Counted from the stretch's first letter, positions 36,866 to 49,643 are shown. The stretch: 64,000 nucleotides of DNA from Benincasa hispida (GCF_009727055.1 NW_024065251.1:247133-311132); one strand, 5' to 3'. Made by a program: numbers and translations. Notes: generated from the letters alone by a model not told the origin.

Positions 36866-37239
36866 TCGATCCCCGATCCGAATAAAGATCGAAAAAAAAC
36901 AGAAAAAAACAAAATAAGATCAAATATCGAAGAGCTCTGGATGAGGGATCCCAATCATTGATCGTTTTGGATTAGTTGGAAGAGGGTAGAAGAAGATCGT
37001 GGAATGAGATATCTGGGTTATGGATAGGACTATGGATGAGATGGGCTGGAAAGATATCTGAGTCGTGGACTTGTTACATTTCCAAGGGCTTTTTAGTCTT
37101 TTTGTATGGGTTGTACTCATTTGGCCATATTTGTAATTTGTTTTGGTTAATGCTATATTTATAATTAGTTTGGTCTAAAAGTTTATATTTGTAAGTAGTC
37201 CTAAAATCTATGTTCTAAATCATAGTAAACTCAAAACTT
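36866..37239. other. Short intergenic stretch, no feature recognised
   Basis: Low-complexity sequence with repeated TGGATNAG/GGATGAG and TGGNCTAAAAG words; open frames on both strands (36.7-37.1 kb) overlap each other and resemble nothing known. Confidence 0.4.
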
Positions 37240-39480
37240 ATGAGGCGTTCGGGCCCCCTATTTAGAGTGGGTGGTGGGCTATTATAGCCCACCCAACGTT
37301 TAGGGCTCTAGTTGGAGCACAAATCTCACTTAACCACAGATTATTTGGGTTGATTGTTTTGCTCTCCCCCGTTTTGCTTACTCCGATTATTGCTTGATTA
37401 TTTTGCTCTGTTTCCTTCCATCTCTTCTCCTTAGGGTTTCGCCATTGTTCCCGATCGACGTAGTTCTTGATGGGTTTTAGAGCTTCCTCTTCTTTGTTCC
37501 TATCGATCGACTACCATTGTGGTTTTCTTTGGTCGGATTTGATAAAATTCCTTCTAGACTACAGTATGTTTGGTAGTATTAATCTGTGTTTTTTCTCTAG
37601 ATCCGTAGCCCTTTCTTTCAGCTTCCTCTTTCATCTTATCGTTCCGAACGCCACTCCTGTTCCTCCTTTATCTTGTCGCTTCTTTTGATTATCTTTGCTC
37701 TCTTTGCTCCAAAAGGGTTTCCCCTTGCCGCTTCTTTCGGTTCTTCAATCTTTTGTGTTGTCCCTCCTGTCTATCTGAGTCCGAAATCGTATAACCATGT
37801 TGGAGCTCAGATCTTGCTTGGTAGGGGATGGAGATCCTCGTTTGAAGCATGGTAGGGGATGGAGGATGGTGTTCAAATCTTTGTAGGGTTACCAGATCCA
37901 ATGGAAGTTTCTTTCTCTTCACCACCCGATGATCAGTCACTGTATATTTTTTTCCTTCTTTTTTTTTTTTTTTGACAAACATAAGCTTATTTTTACACAT
38001 CTTTTTAGCTTACTCAGATTATTTTTCTCTATGCTTGATTTTAGTGTTCTATTCTTGGTCTTTGATTATCGGTCTCTGATGATCAATGTATTTGTTCTGT
38101 TCAATGATTGTTTTTCTCTGATTATCGGTCTCTATGCTTAATTTCAATGTTCTGTTTTGTTCTGTCTTTGATTATTTTGCTTCTATTTCAATGACTGTTT
38201 TTGCATTGCTACTGTTCTTGGTTTTTTATTATTGGTCTTTGATTATCGGTCTTTGATTATTTTACTACTATTTCAATAACTATTTTTGCATTGCTACTGT
38301 TCTTTGTCTTTGATTATTTTGCTTCTACTGTTTTTGCATTGCTACTATTCTTGGTCTTTGATTATTGATCTTTGATTATTTTGCTACTATTTCAATGATT
38401 ATTTTTGCACTGCTACTGTTCTTTGTCTTTGATTATTTTGCTACTATCTCAATAATTGTTTTTGTATTGCTTTGGTCTTTGATTATCGGTCTTTGATTAC
38501 TTTGCTACTATTTCAATGACTGTTTTTGCATTGCTACAGTTCTTGGTCTTTGATTATCGACCTTTGATTATTTTACTACTATTTCAATGAATGTTTTTGC
38601 ATTATTACTAGTCTTTGATTATTTTGCTAATATTTCAATGATTGTTTTTACATTGACTCTGATGATCAATGTATATGATTTACCATGATAATCATATTAT
38701 CTGAAATTCAGAACGACTTAAGAAAGAATTTTGTTGCTCTGAGGCTGGTTCTTATTGTCTAAGCATAATATTAAGATAGTTGATTGTTTGTTGGCTTCCT
38801 TGTTTTTTTTTTTTTTTCAATCTCGTTGCAACTATGTCATAACTCTTGTTTGGTTCCCAAGTTGTTCTTGTTTGGTTTACTCTAGTTTGATTGCAAGTAG
38901 TGGTTCATAAAGTAGTGGTTTGCAAGTACCCTATTGATGTGATTGATAGTAGTGGTTTCCTTGGTTCTCAATGTATTTGGTTTATATTAATTGTACACTA
39001 TTCACTTTATTTCATTAGGTGGGGTTTCCAAGGTGTACTTATTATCATAGGTACACCTAAACTTGACCTACCCATCACATAGAATGTCAATATCTTCTCT
39101 TCTCTATAAATGAATCTTCTTTTCCTTACAACTATGAGGACAACCCTATCTTCACCAAACCATTATTGGTAAGTCCCTTCCCTCTCTCTCTCTTTTGTGT
39201 TGCTTATCACATCTCCTGTTAAGTCACTTTCACTTTTTTCTTTATATTATTACTAAAGCATCTGTTTATTGATTGTCATAGTGTTCAACTTATTAGAGAA
39301 CAAGCGAAGCTTCACATTTCCTCATTCTATTATACATAAGGTGGTACTCTTCTTAGTCTCAATTTTCTTTTCTTTTGTATCCTTCTTGTTTATTTCTATG
39401 GTTGATAGATTTAAAATCTTTTCTTTCATGTGTTGTAGGTCGGGTGGAAACTAATCCGTACTTCTTCTTTTCTCAAATTT
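37240..39480. mobile_element. Possible PIF/Harbinger-type transposon remnant
   Basis: GGCGTTCGGGCCCCC (37242-37256) followed by the hairpin GGTGGGCTAT-T-ATAGCCCACC (37273-37293) and CAACGTTTAGGGC resembles the outer ends of Harbinger-like elements that I recall from plants (a GGCGTTTGGG start and a GGGTTATTATAACCC palindrome). The interior has a 5' UTR-like CT-rich stretch (37390-37700) and a minisatellite (38110-38660), but no transposase. The matching right terminus was not found, so extent and identity are tentative. Confidence 0.35.
38110..38660. repeat. Minisatellite with GTCTTTGATTATTTTGCTACT core
   Basis: At least eight degenerate copies of a ~55-85-bp unit combining TCTTTGATTAT(C/T), TTTGCTACTATTTCAATGA and TGTTTTTGCATTGCTACTGT. 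The units are shuffled and partly deleted, so the period varies. Confidence 0.85.
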
Positions 39481-40039
39481 CATCCTGTATATTTGAAGTG
39501 TTTATTGATACTTAAATTCTTAAAATAATTAGTTATATATTAATTATGGTTCTGCTGTTGTTTTATTACAACAATTTCCATTCTTAAAAGGCTTGATTTT
39601 CTTCCTAAATACTTGTTAGGCTTCAATTTCATTTTTATTGATTTATTTTTCATTTAAAACTCAAGATTTGATCATGAGCCTAAAATGAAACCTATTAAAA
39701 TCAAGAATATTTTATGAATGAGAATTTTAATTTCCATGTTAATATTCAAAAATGAAATTAGTCGACAAGAATGCGTGAAATTGAATATGGTTATTGTTGT
39801 TGATTATTATTATTATTAATAATAATAAATTGTAGGGCTAGCACTCATCTATGGGTTAAAGCATGCTAGTGATCAGCAACAAGCGTTAATAATACCCATT
39901 TGATAGCTTCATTTGGTGGGTTGAATATATTTGATAAAAATGCAAACAATATTTTTTATTAATAATTTAAAAGTAAAGTAACAGCTATGAATAACTATCT
40001 TTAAGGATTAAAGTGAACAAATAAAAGTCCGTAGAAAAT
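39481..40039. other. Intergenic, no feature recognised
   Basis: AT-rich, with a self-complementary ATT/AAT microsatellite (ATTATTATTATTAATAATAA, 39806-39825). No coding signal was seen. Confidence 0.45.
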
Positions 40040-40660
40040 GATCGGGGAAGGAATGAATTTCGTCTTATGTAGCTGAGTTCCCAGCTCCCCAGTTAGATGA
40101 ATCCCCAAAATGGTAGGCTTGTTGAGTTAGTAATCTGACTACTCTTACCCATACAAATCAAAGGACCGCCTTCATGAACAGGAGTTCACAACTCACTTAG
40201 AATTCAGGTCATGTCACCTATAGTCATCTTAGTAAAATGTAAGTCTCTTTTATTAACGACGTTATATAAAGAGACTAATCATTTCATGGTCCGATCTTAT
40301 ACAAACTCTTTATATAGGATACCCCCGCTCGCATGTCTTCACATGAATGATCAGGATCAGATCATTTGTAGCACTTTATAACTCTTGTACCACCTACAAA
40401 GTGGGTCGTCTCCGTAGTGTCACAAGGATAAGGTACCCAATCTTATCCATCTACTACAGACCATTTATGTTATTACTTAAACAAGATTCATTTGTATGTC
40501 TCTACATACTTGTTTAAATTACATGAAATAATCTCAGATCTTAGTTTATTGGATTGAGTATATGCTTATAAAATAACACTTATTTTATTAACAACAATAT
40601 GTTTCTACAAAGTTTAAAAACTTCAAGATTACAAGGAGATTCAGGACACCATTCCTAACA
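40040..40660 (-). mobile_element. Copia LTR fragment, 5' part, minus strand
   Basis: On the minus strand it begins TGTTAGGAATGGTGTCCTG at 40660 and carries the blocks of the 2.1-kb LTR family in order (ACCAATCC-like, ATGTAGAGACATACAAATG, GGTCTGTAGTAGATGG, ATAAGATTGGGTACC, CATTCATGTGAAGACATGCG, GTATAAGATCGGACC). It stops at ~40040 in the middle of the LTR. It abuts, and presumably truncates, the plus-strand LTR that follows. Confidence 0.7.
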
Positions 40661-41877
40661 CAGTGGAACTTAAGGAGCAAGACATAATTTTAGGGGTAAA
40701 ACAATATGTGACCCAACCGTTATTACGAACAACCTGTGAAGGGTTCACTTACTGATTATGGTTAAATCAAGTGGACATAAATATATTTACATTGAGGAGA
40801 GTACAACTATGGAGCTATAGTGGTGTGACTCGGTAGTTAACGAATATCAATTAATTTGGTCTAAGGAGTTTTAACCAATTAATCTCAAATCGTTGGAGCA
40901 CATGATCTATAGGTCCATAAGGTCCCTCTACTAGCTCGTAAAACATGAACATCTTGAATTAGTAAATTGAGTGAATTTGGAATGATATCAATTTGAAGTG
41001 TTCAAATTGAATTTTAATTTGAAATGTTCAAATTGGATTTAGGGTTTGAATCTGAATAGTTCAAATTCTAATTAACGAATGTGTAATTATATAATGTTTA
41101 ATTTATTGAAATTAAACGAAATTGGAGAGTTTATAATATTTAAATATTTATTTAAATAATAATTACATGAATAAGATTCATGTTTAAAATTAGGTGTATG
41201 ATTAATTTAATATTTGATATTAAATTGTTATTTAATTAATTAAATATGTTTAATTAATTAAAATCAAATTATTTTTCAAACTTAATTCAATTTGAGAAAT
41301 TCAATTATGAAATTTTGATTTAAATTAATTTTGAATTAATTGAAATTAAAATTCAATTTTTATTTGAAATTTGGAATCTTAGTGGAAAATTCCAAAGTTT
41401 CACCAACTAGTAGGTGGAACTCTACAATTCACACATCTATCCCACTCAATCTTCAAGTTTAAGGTATTTTTGATTGAATTCACTGATGCCTCCATGTAGT
41501 TGAAGAATAAAAACACTCCAATTTATGAGAATTCGATAAGAGAAATATTGAAGAACTAGAGGAAAAAGTTCTTGCTAAGTTTTTCTCCTTCACCTATAAA
41601 CTCATCCCTTTCCCTTCACAAATTCAGCTCAATTGTGAGTTCCACCACTCAAGTTCAAGGTTGAGAATAGTATAAAAGATCTCTTGGTGGTTCACTAAAG
41701 ATTTGGAGCTGAGAATTCGTGAGCAGCAGCTTGGATCGGAGAGGAATTCTTCAAAGGTATGTGTTTCTTGAAACTATCTTATTACCCTTTGAACATGCTT
41801 ATTTTAATGTCAAAATTAAGGAATTAGAATGTTTAATGATCCTGGTTTCTTCCGTTGCTTTTTTCTGTATTCCAATA
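40661..41877 (+). mobile_element. 5' LTR (3' portion) of an internally deleted copia element
   Basis: Starts with CAGTGGAACTTAAGGAGCAA, identical to a point 780 bp inside the 3' LTR at 46051 (46831), so the first part of this LTR is missing. Ends TTTTTCTGTATTCCAATA at 41877, followed after 2 bp by the primer binding site. It contains CTTCAAAGGTATGTG near the end, as in the other LTRs. Confidence 0.75.
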
Positions 41878-41879
41878 AC

Positions 41880-41891
41880 TGGTATAAGAGC
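41880..41891 (+). other. Primer binding site (initiator tRNA-Met type)
   Basis: TGGTATAAGAGC, one base different from TGGTATCAGAGC, 2 bp after the LTR end. Confidence 0.8.
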
Positions 41892-44320
41892 ATAATTTAA
41901 GTATTTAATTCGGTTTATTTTTGGTTTGGTGGGTGTTGTTCATAAGTTATATGAGACTGATAAACTGATATGGTTTTTTCTGAGTTTCGACATTGTTTTC
42001 TCTTCAATTATGTTGTAATTATTGTAATTGGCTCTTGATTGATGGGTTTTAATGTGTGATTAAGTGTCTATAATTCTATTGGAGTCATTAGAGTAGCAAT
42101 TAGAATGTAATTGAAGAAAGAAGTAAAGAAGGTCGAGCAGCAGGAACTGGATTTTCAACCACTGCCAAATACTCGATGCACGATGCCATAATCGGTGGTA
42201 CTCGATGCTCATACTCTATGGTATTTGGTGAAATGCTCGATCCATGATGCCATACTCAATGGTACTTGATGCTCATACTTGATGGTATTGTGTGAAATAC
42301 TCGATTCATGATGCCATACTCGATGATATTCGATGGCATACTTTATGGTATTTTGTGAAGTACTCGATGCACGTCGTCATACTCGATGCTTGATGGCATA
42401 CTCGATGCTTGATGGTACTCGATGGTTTTTGTCCGGTTCAACCCAATTTTGAGCATTGAAGGTCCGATTCGAAAGGTTTGGGTCCAGTTCAAGGCGGTTC
42501 GAGCAATCCACAAGTGTTTTGAAGCCTGTTTTTGCTGAATTTGATAATAATTAGGCATTTGTTTGCTTGAAAATGCCAAAAACTAAAACCATAATGGTTT
42601 GTGTTTAATTATTTATGCATGTGATGTATGTTATAATTAAATAAATCTTGTATGTGCATAAAATATACTATGTAGATTTAAAATCCCACCATAGGAAGCA
42701 TGTTACATGCATTGAAAGTATGTTATAAAAAGTGTTGTAATATATTCTCATGTATAGGGTTTCAAATGTTTTAATATAAATGTCATATTAAATGTTGAAT
42801 GCCTTTGATGTATGTTATGAATGTTTAGCATGTCTAAAATTTTGTAAGTTGTTATAAAATTGGGTTAGACATTTAAAATCACAAAGATAAGTTGCATGCT
42901 CATGTAGGTTAACCACCTGTTTTAATAGTTAAAATAGGTCAACATCTTGTAAAATACGGTTACAAACTCAACCGGTATATAATCATGTCTAAGGCTGGGG
43001 GTATTTAAGTTGACGGTCTATGAAACACCTCCTACCTAGGGATTATGGCCGAATAATTGAGCGTTGTTAACCAGTTTTATGAGCCATACGTGAGCAATGT
43101 GAGGTTTTAAAACCGGTTATCACCTAGACATCATAGGTTAAATCCAAATATAAACGTTATACTTGGATAAACACCTAGACTTAGATTGTTTAATTAGCCA
43201 AAATATTCCTAAGTAAAAATATACCCAACCAAATAATAGAACACTTCAGTGGGAGTTTAATAGCATATATGATATGTTATTAGAACGCTTCAGTGGGAGA
43301 TTAATATCATATATGATATATTATTTTTAGCTCTCACGTCCCTAAGAGTTCACATCGAGATTCATGCTCGCTTCGTGTTGATTATGCCTCAACCGCTCCA
43401 TTCGGAAAGTGTTGGCATGAGTCAAGATAAGGTGAATAGGGGAAGTTGTTCACAATAAAATCAAAAGTGATGTTTTGATTTTAAATCTCACGTCCTAAGA
43501 TTTTCACACTGTGAGATCCGTGCAATGCTTCATGTCGATTATGAACCTCAACTGCTCCGTTCGGAAAGTGTTTGCATGGGGTCAAGATCAAGGTGAATGA
43601 AGGGGAGTTGTTCAAATATACAATCAAATATACGATATATTGATTTCAACTCTCACGTCCCTAGAAAATTCACACTGTGAGATTCGTGCAACGCTTCGTG
43701 TCGATTATGAACCTCAACTGCTCCATTCAGAAAGTATTTGCATGAGGTCAAAATCAAGGTGAATGAGAGAAGTAGTTCATAGTAAGTGGGTAAAAAATAT
43801 GTGTCAACACATCCTGCGGTCTTTTCCATTTGTTTGGACCATGAGATTCCTATGTTGCATCTATTTGTCGTTTTTAAGTCGGCTTTGCTAGTCGTTTAAC
43901 GATGACTATCCCCTCAGAGGGTTGTAATATAGGATTCAAAACAAGTCAAACTCCAGAAATGGATAGGATTTCTTAGATCGTTTTCCAACCTTGACTTTCC
44001 AATTCAGTACCATCATTGGGGCCGACCTCTAAGGTATGAAAATGGAGGGTTACACTTACGAAATTACGAAAATGTTAGTAAGTTCTGACAAAAACCGGTA
44101 GCTAAATGACTATCAGAATATGAGTTATTCTAGAGACAGTATTTAGACAAGAATGTCTTGCTTTAGTGAATGAGTATTTGACTGCCCCTCGGTAGCACTT
44201 ATTTTGACTCACTATAGCATCGTTGTAAATAAATAATGATAATGGGTACATTATTATTTTTTGCTAAAACTTGATTTGGATTTAGTTGCAATTTACCAAT
44301 AAGAATATGTTTAAAATTTC
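41892..44320 (+). mobile_element. Untranslated leader of the copia element, with two tandem-repeat blocks
   Basis: About 2.4 kb without coding potential between the PBS and the gag start. It carries a minisatellite of TACTCGATG...CATACTCGATGGTA units (42168-42425) and a three-unit tandem repeat with 154- and 165-bp spacing (units start near 43332, 43486 and 43651), each containing CTCACGTCC, TTCGGAAAGTGTTTGCAT-like and GGTCAAGATCAAGGTGAA. The same unit occurs twice in the minus-strand leader at 7490-7790. Confidence 0.7.
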
Positions 44321-44324
44321 AGCA

Positions 44325-46036
44325 TGTCGAATTCTTCTAAAATACCCGCTTCTGCTTTAATTAATGGTAATAATAATTCAACCTACAAATTACTAGCACA
44401 TGATGATTCAAAATAAGTTTTAACAGAGGATTGTTCTCTATCTTTTAACTCATCTAAAGTTTTGAACAATATAAATAAGAATGAATAATTCGAACGACAA
44501 AGTAAATGCTATTTACTAGTCATCAAAACATGCTTAGTGAAAAACGATAAAAAGATCTGGATAATAGATTCAGGTGCCACTATTCATATCTATATTTTAT
44601 CTTAGGAAACTAGTTCCTGAAGACAACTTATAGAAGGCGAAGCAACCTTTAAGGTAGGGACCGGGTAGGTTGTTTCAACTTAAGTAGTGGGAGATATGAA
44701 GTTATTTATAGAAGATAGGTACATTTTACTTGAAAAGTTTATTATATTCTTTTTATGAAAAGGAATTTAATATCCGTCTCATGTTTGTTGGAACGAAATT
44801 AAAAAAGTTTATTTTGAAAATAATGAAGTGTTCATTACTTCGAAAGACATTAATATTTGTTCCGCAAATTAAGAAATAACTTGTACATGTTAAAACCGAC
44901 TGAGGTAAAAAGCCGTTTTGAACATAGAGATGTTTAAAACAGTGGAGACTCAAAATAAGAAAAAGAAAGTTTATCCAAATGCCTATCTTTGGCACTTAAG
45001 ACTTGATCGCATTAATCTCAACAAAATTGAGAGATTAGTGAAGAACAATTATCTAAATCAGTTAGAAGACAATTCATTACCACCATGTGAATCTTATCTT
45101 GAGGGTAAAATGACTAAGAGATCTTTTTCTGGAAAAGGTCTTAGAGCCAAAGAACCCTTAGAACTAGTACATTCAGATCTTTGTGGTCCGATGAATGTTA
45201 AAGCTAGAGGAGGGTATGAATATTTCATCAGTTTCGTCAATGATTATTCAAGATATAACTATATTTACCTAATGCATCATAAGTCTGAAACACTCGAAAA
45301 GTTCAAGGAATATAAGTTTGAGGTTAAGAACCAATTAGGTAAAAGGTTTAAAACACGTAGATCAGATTGAGGTGGTGAGTATATGGACTTGAAATTCCAT
45401 GACTATTTGATAGAACGCGAAATCCAGTCACAACTCATAGCACCTGACACACCTCAACAAAATGGTGTGGCAGAAAGGAGAAATAGAATCTTGTTAGATA
45501 TGGTTCGTTCTATGATGAGTCATGCTTAGTTATCAAGTTCTTTTTGGGGTTATGCAGTTCAGACTGCAATATATATTTTGAACATGGTTCCCTCGAAAAG
45601 TGTTTCTGAGACATTATACGAGCTATGAAGAGGATGCAAAGGTAGTTTTCTTTACTTCAGAATTTGGGGATGCCCAGCACATGTGTTGGTGCAAAATCCT
45701 AAAAAGTTGGATCATTGTTCAAAGGTATGCCTATTTGTAGGTTACCCTAAAGAGACAAAAGGTGGTTTCTTTTATGATCTTCATGAAGATAAGGTATTTG
45801 TATCGACAAATGCAACTTTCCTAGAGGAAGACCACATCAAGAATCACCAACCTCACAGTAGGCTAATAATAAATGAAATGACCAGAGAAACGACAAACGC
45901 ATCAACAAGAGTTGTAGATTGCGTAGGTCCATCAACAAGAGTTATAGATTGTGTAGGCCCTAGTTCATTTTATTTATTATTTTTGTTTTCTCTCATTGAA
46001 CTCAATATTGTATATATTTATCCACTGGAGTTTTAG
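44325..46036 (+). pseudogene. Copia gag remnant, protease and integrase; RT and RNase H deleted
   Basis: Gag starts MSNSSKIPASAL at 44325 but is cut after ~30 residues. Protease follows with WIIDSGATIHI (near 44557). The pre-integrase block reads LWHLRLDRINLNKIERLV (44977 on; the usual LGH is LDR). The integrase core has VHSDLCGPMN, the catalytic-region FKTRRSD followed by an in-frame TGA and GGEYMDL, then TPQQNGVAERRNR and LFVGYPKETKGG. Stops at 45368, 45527 and 45629 break it. After ~45960 no RT or RNase H exists; the frame runs into the polypurine tract and the LTR. A non-autonomous, dead copy. Confidence 0.85.
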
Positions 46037-46050
46037 TCCAAGTGGGAGTT

Positions 46051-46950
46051 TGTCGGGTTGTATGTCCCAAAACTCGCAGTTTGTAGAATTAAACATTTTC
46101 TATTATCAATAAAGATGTTATTCAACATTTCTTCAATAAAGTTGTTATTGAACTTATAAATTGCACTTATAAAGACTAAATCCAATAAACTAAGTTCCAT
46201 GGCTATTATATGAATACTTGACTTTATGTGAAGACATAAAATTAGATCAGGTTCAAGTAAATAGTTAAAACGATCTATAGTATACGAATAAGGTTGGGTG
46301 CTTTATTCTGGAAACACTATCGGATGCGACCCACTTTGTAGTTGTTTCAATTTGTTGTAAGGTGCTACATACGAAGTGATCTTGATTCATTCATGTATTG
46401 ATAGAAGGAGTGATGGCGTCCTATGTAATGAGTTTGTGTAAGATCGAACCAAGAAATAAGTCGTTCTTACTTTATAACGATGTTTACTATTTAAGATCGA
46501 CTATTTCACTTAGATGTCCTAGGAATCTCGATCTTAATCCTGAGCTAACTATGAACTCCTGTTTATTCGAGATTATTGTTAAATTTTCATAGATGAGGGT
46601 TGACTCAACAACGTCGGCTCAATAAGCCTCTGGTTTTAGGGGTAAGACCGGGTAGATAACTAGAGACAATAGGGTGCAAATGAAATTACGCACCCCAATT
46701 TAGGGATAGAAGGAAGGTTGTTCTCTTAAGTACTGAATCCAGGTCTTGAACAAGGAGCCCCACCCTCTCATTGGCCCGAGAGGGACCCGGTTTAGTTATT
46801 GGATCACAAACCAATTGTTTATTAGAGGATCAGTGGAACTTAAGGAGCAAGACATAATTTCGGGGGTAAAACAGCATTTGACCCAACTATTATTACGAAC
46901 AACCTGGGAAGGGTCGACTTACTGATTATGGTTAAATCAAGTGGATATAA
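46051..46950 (+). mobile_element. 3' LTR (5' portion) of the internally deleted copia element
   Basis: Begins TGTCGGGTTGTATGTCCC directly after the polypurine tract CAAGTGGGAG and shows the LTR family order (CTATTATATGAATACTTGAC, GATCTATAGTATACG, GATAACTAGAGAC-like). The last ~120 bp match 40661-40780. It is cut at ~46950 by unrelated sequence. Confidence 0.75.
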
Positions 46951-49643
46951 CTCTTGTCTTTCAGTGGCAGAACAGATGCAGAGCTACCGTCTGAGAATTT
47001 GACCGCTACTTGGGGGAAAGAAAACATTTGAAAAATAGGGTGAGCTTACTAGCCCAGTGAATGACTTAAGAAAGAAAACTGATTCTCATACATATGTCTC
47101 AATAAAGAGATCATACTGAAATATAAATGTTTACAGTTACCTTGTACTGAAATATAAACATTTCACGTGCATAAAACATGTAAAGTTGTTTTCATCATAA
47201 AACATTAAACTATTCCTTAGTTGAGAATAACTCTACCGTGGTTAAATCCCAACGTCAACTGCTTAGTCAAAAGAGAACCCTTTTGCTCAATCTCTGACTT
47301 TAAACTACCTACGTGCATGTGGTTATAACTAAGTACCGTCATACCTTAGGTACTACTGCTCAGATACCTTCTCAATGTCCCTCAGTATTGAGCTGCTTGG
47401 ATACCTTCTCAATATCCCTCAATATCGAGCTTAAAATATACTAGTCATACTATGACTTTCTCTTTAAAGTATGTAAAGCAAAACAAATAGAACGTGTCTT
47501 TAAAGGCTCTAACGCATGCTTTGTGTATTTAAACACTTAAATAGTTTTTCAGTAAACTTTCATACATGGCATGCGTTTAAAACATAACTCATAGTTTGCC
47601 TGGAAACTACTTTGTAAAACTAGCTAGCATGAGAATAATCTTTCTAAAAACATGGTTTCTTTAAAACATTGTAAACATTTAGTCACTCACAACTTTAGGA
47701 CTACTTCTCAAAGGTTGATATGCTTCTAACTTCTGTGTCAATCCTGTGGACACAAAAGCATATATTTAGCTACTAGCATTGGTTTCCCTTTTGAGACTAA
47801 CTCTGAAATAAGCCTTGCATTTAGCCTTCACCTAGAAGACCTTCACTCAAATGCATACCTTATTGTAGGTTTAGTACTTAGAAATTTCCTTGAGACTTTG
47901 GCTTTTGCTATGCGTCCAACATATATACAAACGCATCCCCACTTGTGCAACTAACACTTGCTCTAAGTGTTCCTTCAGCCGCACATGGTCATCCACAAAG
48001 GTTGTTATGCGTCCAAGACTCCAACGCAAGCCTTCCTCAACCCAAACAGCAAGTCAAACGTATCAGAGTGCTCAACTCTTAGTCTGTCCGAGTGCCTACT
48101 TTGAGCTGCCAATTTACTCAACCCAAGCAGCTGCCTGCTTGTTCATAAAATTCCAAATTCAAATTACTGAATTAATAACTCGAATTCTAAAGCTCATCTC
48201 AAGAAATTTCCTTCTATAAAAAAGTTTAGAATCGTCTTAGGAAGCTTACCTTAAAATTTTAGCTTCAAACTCTTCGTGGTTCGTCCCCGAGCCTCAATTC
48301 ACCATCGATGGCTTGGATTCACCCGTGAACTGAAGCTCTGGTCACTTTTTCCCTTCTCCAGCCTTATTCTGGTGAGACCTTCTTCTGATAGTATCACCTA
48401 TGAAACTAGATTCTCAAAGCTTTCCAATGACACTAAGATCTCTCAATTTTCATGGAGGAATTGATCAAACTGAGCTTTTGAAGTTCAACCTCCCTTTTAT
48501 ATTACTTCCCACTGTTTACCATTAAAGCCTAGCACAACACCTCCAGCTTAAATGGAGTTAAATCCGGTGCTTAGGACAACTGTTGCCCCTTAATCAGTGT
48601 TTAAGACTGATTACTTTATCTACTATCAATGCATGCTTTAACTAGGTTCAACGCACACCTTAGTTTCCACACAAACCTATTCCAACGCATGTGTTGTGTG
48701 CCTTGGCCTCCTCTCAGCCTCAAGCCTTAATGCAACTTCAGCCCTTTCAGCTTTGTAAATCTTGACCCACGCAAGCTCTACTCATCGCAGCCAAGCTTGA
48801 CCAACGCACAACCAGCTTTACTCCAGTGCACAACTCTAACGCACACTGAGTAGCCAACGTTCAATGCCTATCCTGGTCCGCTCGCTCGCAAGTCTCAATC
48901 GTTTAGCTCAGCGCCCATCGCATAGCTCTCGCCGTTGTTCATCATGTAGCGCTGACGCCTATCATCTAACACATAACGCCCATCATTTAGCGTTCACACC
49001 TATCGTGTAGTGCCATCGTCTAACGCATCACGACCATCGTCTAGCGCTCACGCCCATCGTGTAGTGCTATCATCTAGTGTCATCGTTAGCCACCATGCTG
49101 ATCGTTGTAACGCCATGCCTACCGTGTAACGCCATCACTTATCGTGTAGTGCTATCATCTAGTGCATCGCTTAGCATCGCATGTAGCTACACGATCGTCC
49201 TCGTGCAGCACTCCAACGCCCAGCACCCCACGCTCGCGCACACTTGATGCTCACGCATGCATGCTAACCCCTCTCAAGACTTGGTTGCCGCATGCCTTGT
49301 CCAACGCATGGCTTTTCTTCACTCGGCCGCACTTGGCTTCCTTAAATGCCCAACTAACCTTTCAAATGAGTAAAGCCAATGCCCTTGGCTCAACTCCAAC
49401 ACCTAGCACAAAGCCAACGCATGGACAAACACTTAGTCAATTTTCTAGCTTCCAACACACGGGTTACACTTAGCCAATTTTTCTAGCTTCATAGTTAAGC
49501 TTCCAAACTTAAACTTAAACATTCCTTCTAACTTCTTACCCTTTTCCCTACAATTAAACATGAATTCTCACATTAACCTACTCACCATACTGGTCTCAGT
49601 AGGGAACATACACAAGTAGAGAAATTAGGGCTCAGGGTTTACA
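46951..49643 (-). mobile_element. Long Ty3/gypsy-type LTR, minus strand
   Basis: No coding sequence in 2.7 kb. On the minus strand it begins TGTAAACCCTGAGCCC at 49643. A TATA box (TATAAAAG, 48494-48501) is followed by a leader with GAGGTTGAACTTCAAAAGC. Length and start fit long LTRs of Tekay/Del-type chromoviruses, a recognition from memory. U3 is unusually GC-richer and full of CATCGTGTAG/CGATCGTC words (48880-49200). The left edge at 46951 abuts the copia LTR. No target duplication was found, so the ends are approximate. Confidence 0.5.

Noticed and set aside
37467..38141. Several Phe/Leu/Ser-rich frames
   Set aside because: They derive from T-rich minisatellite and leader-like sequence; no signal peptide or domain pattern holds.
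38110..38660. Regularly spaced repeats considered as a CRISPR array
   Set aside because: Unit length varies, 'spacers' are themselves repeats, and the genome is a plant's.
47890..48464. Two plus frames (109 and 62 codons) near 48 kb
   Set aside because: Antisense to the LTR, with no homology or start context.
49162..49473. 103-codon Ser/Thr/Pro/His-rich plus frame
   Set aside because: It falls in the U3 of a minus-strand LTR in GC-richer repeat sequence; the composition reflects CATCG/AACGCA repeats, not a protein family.
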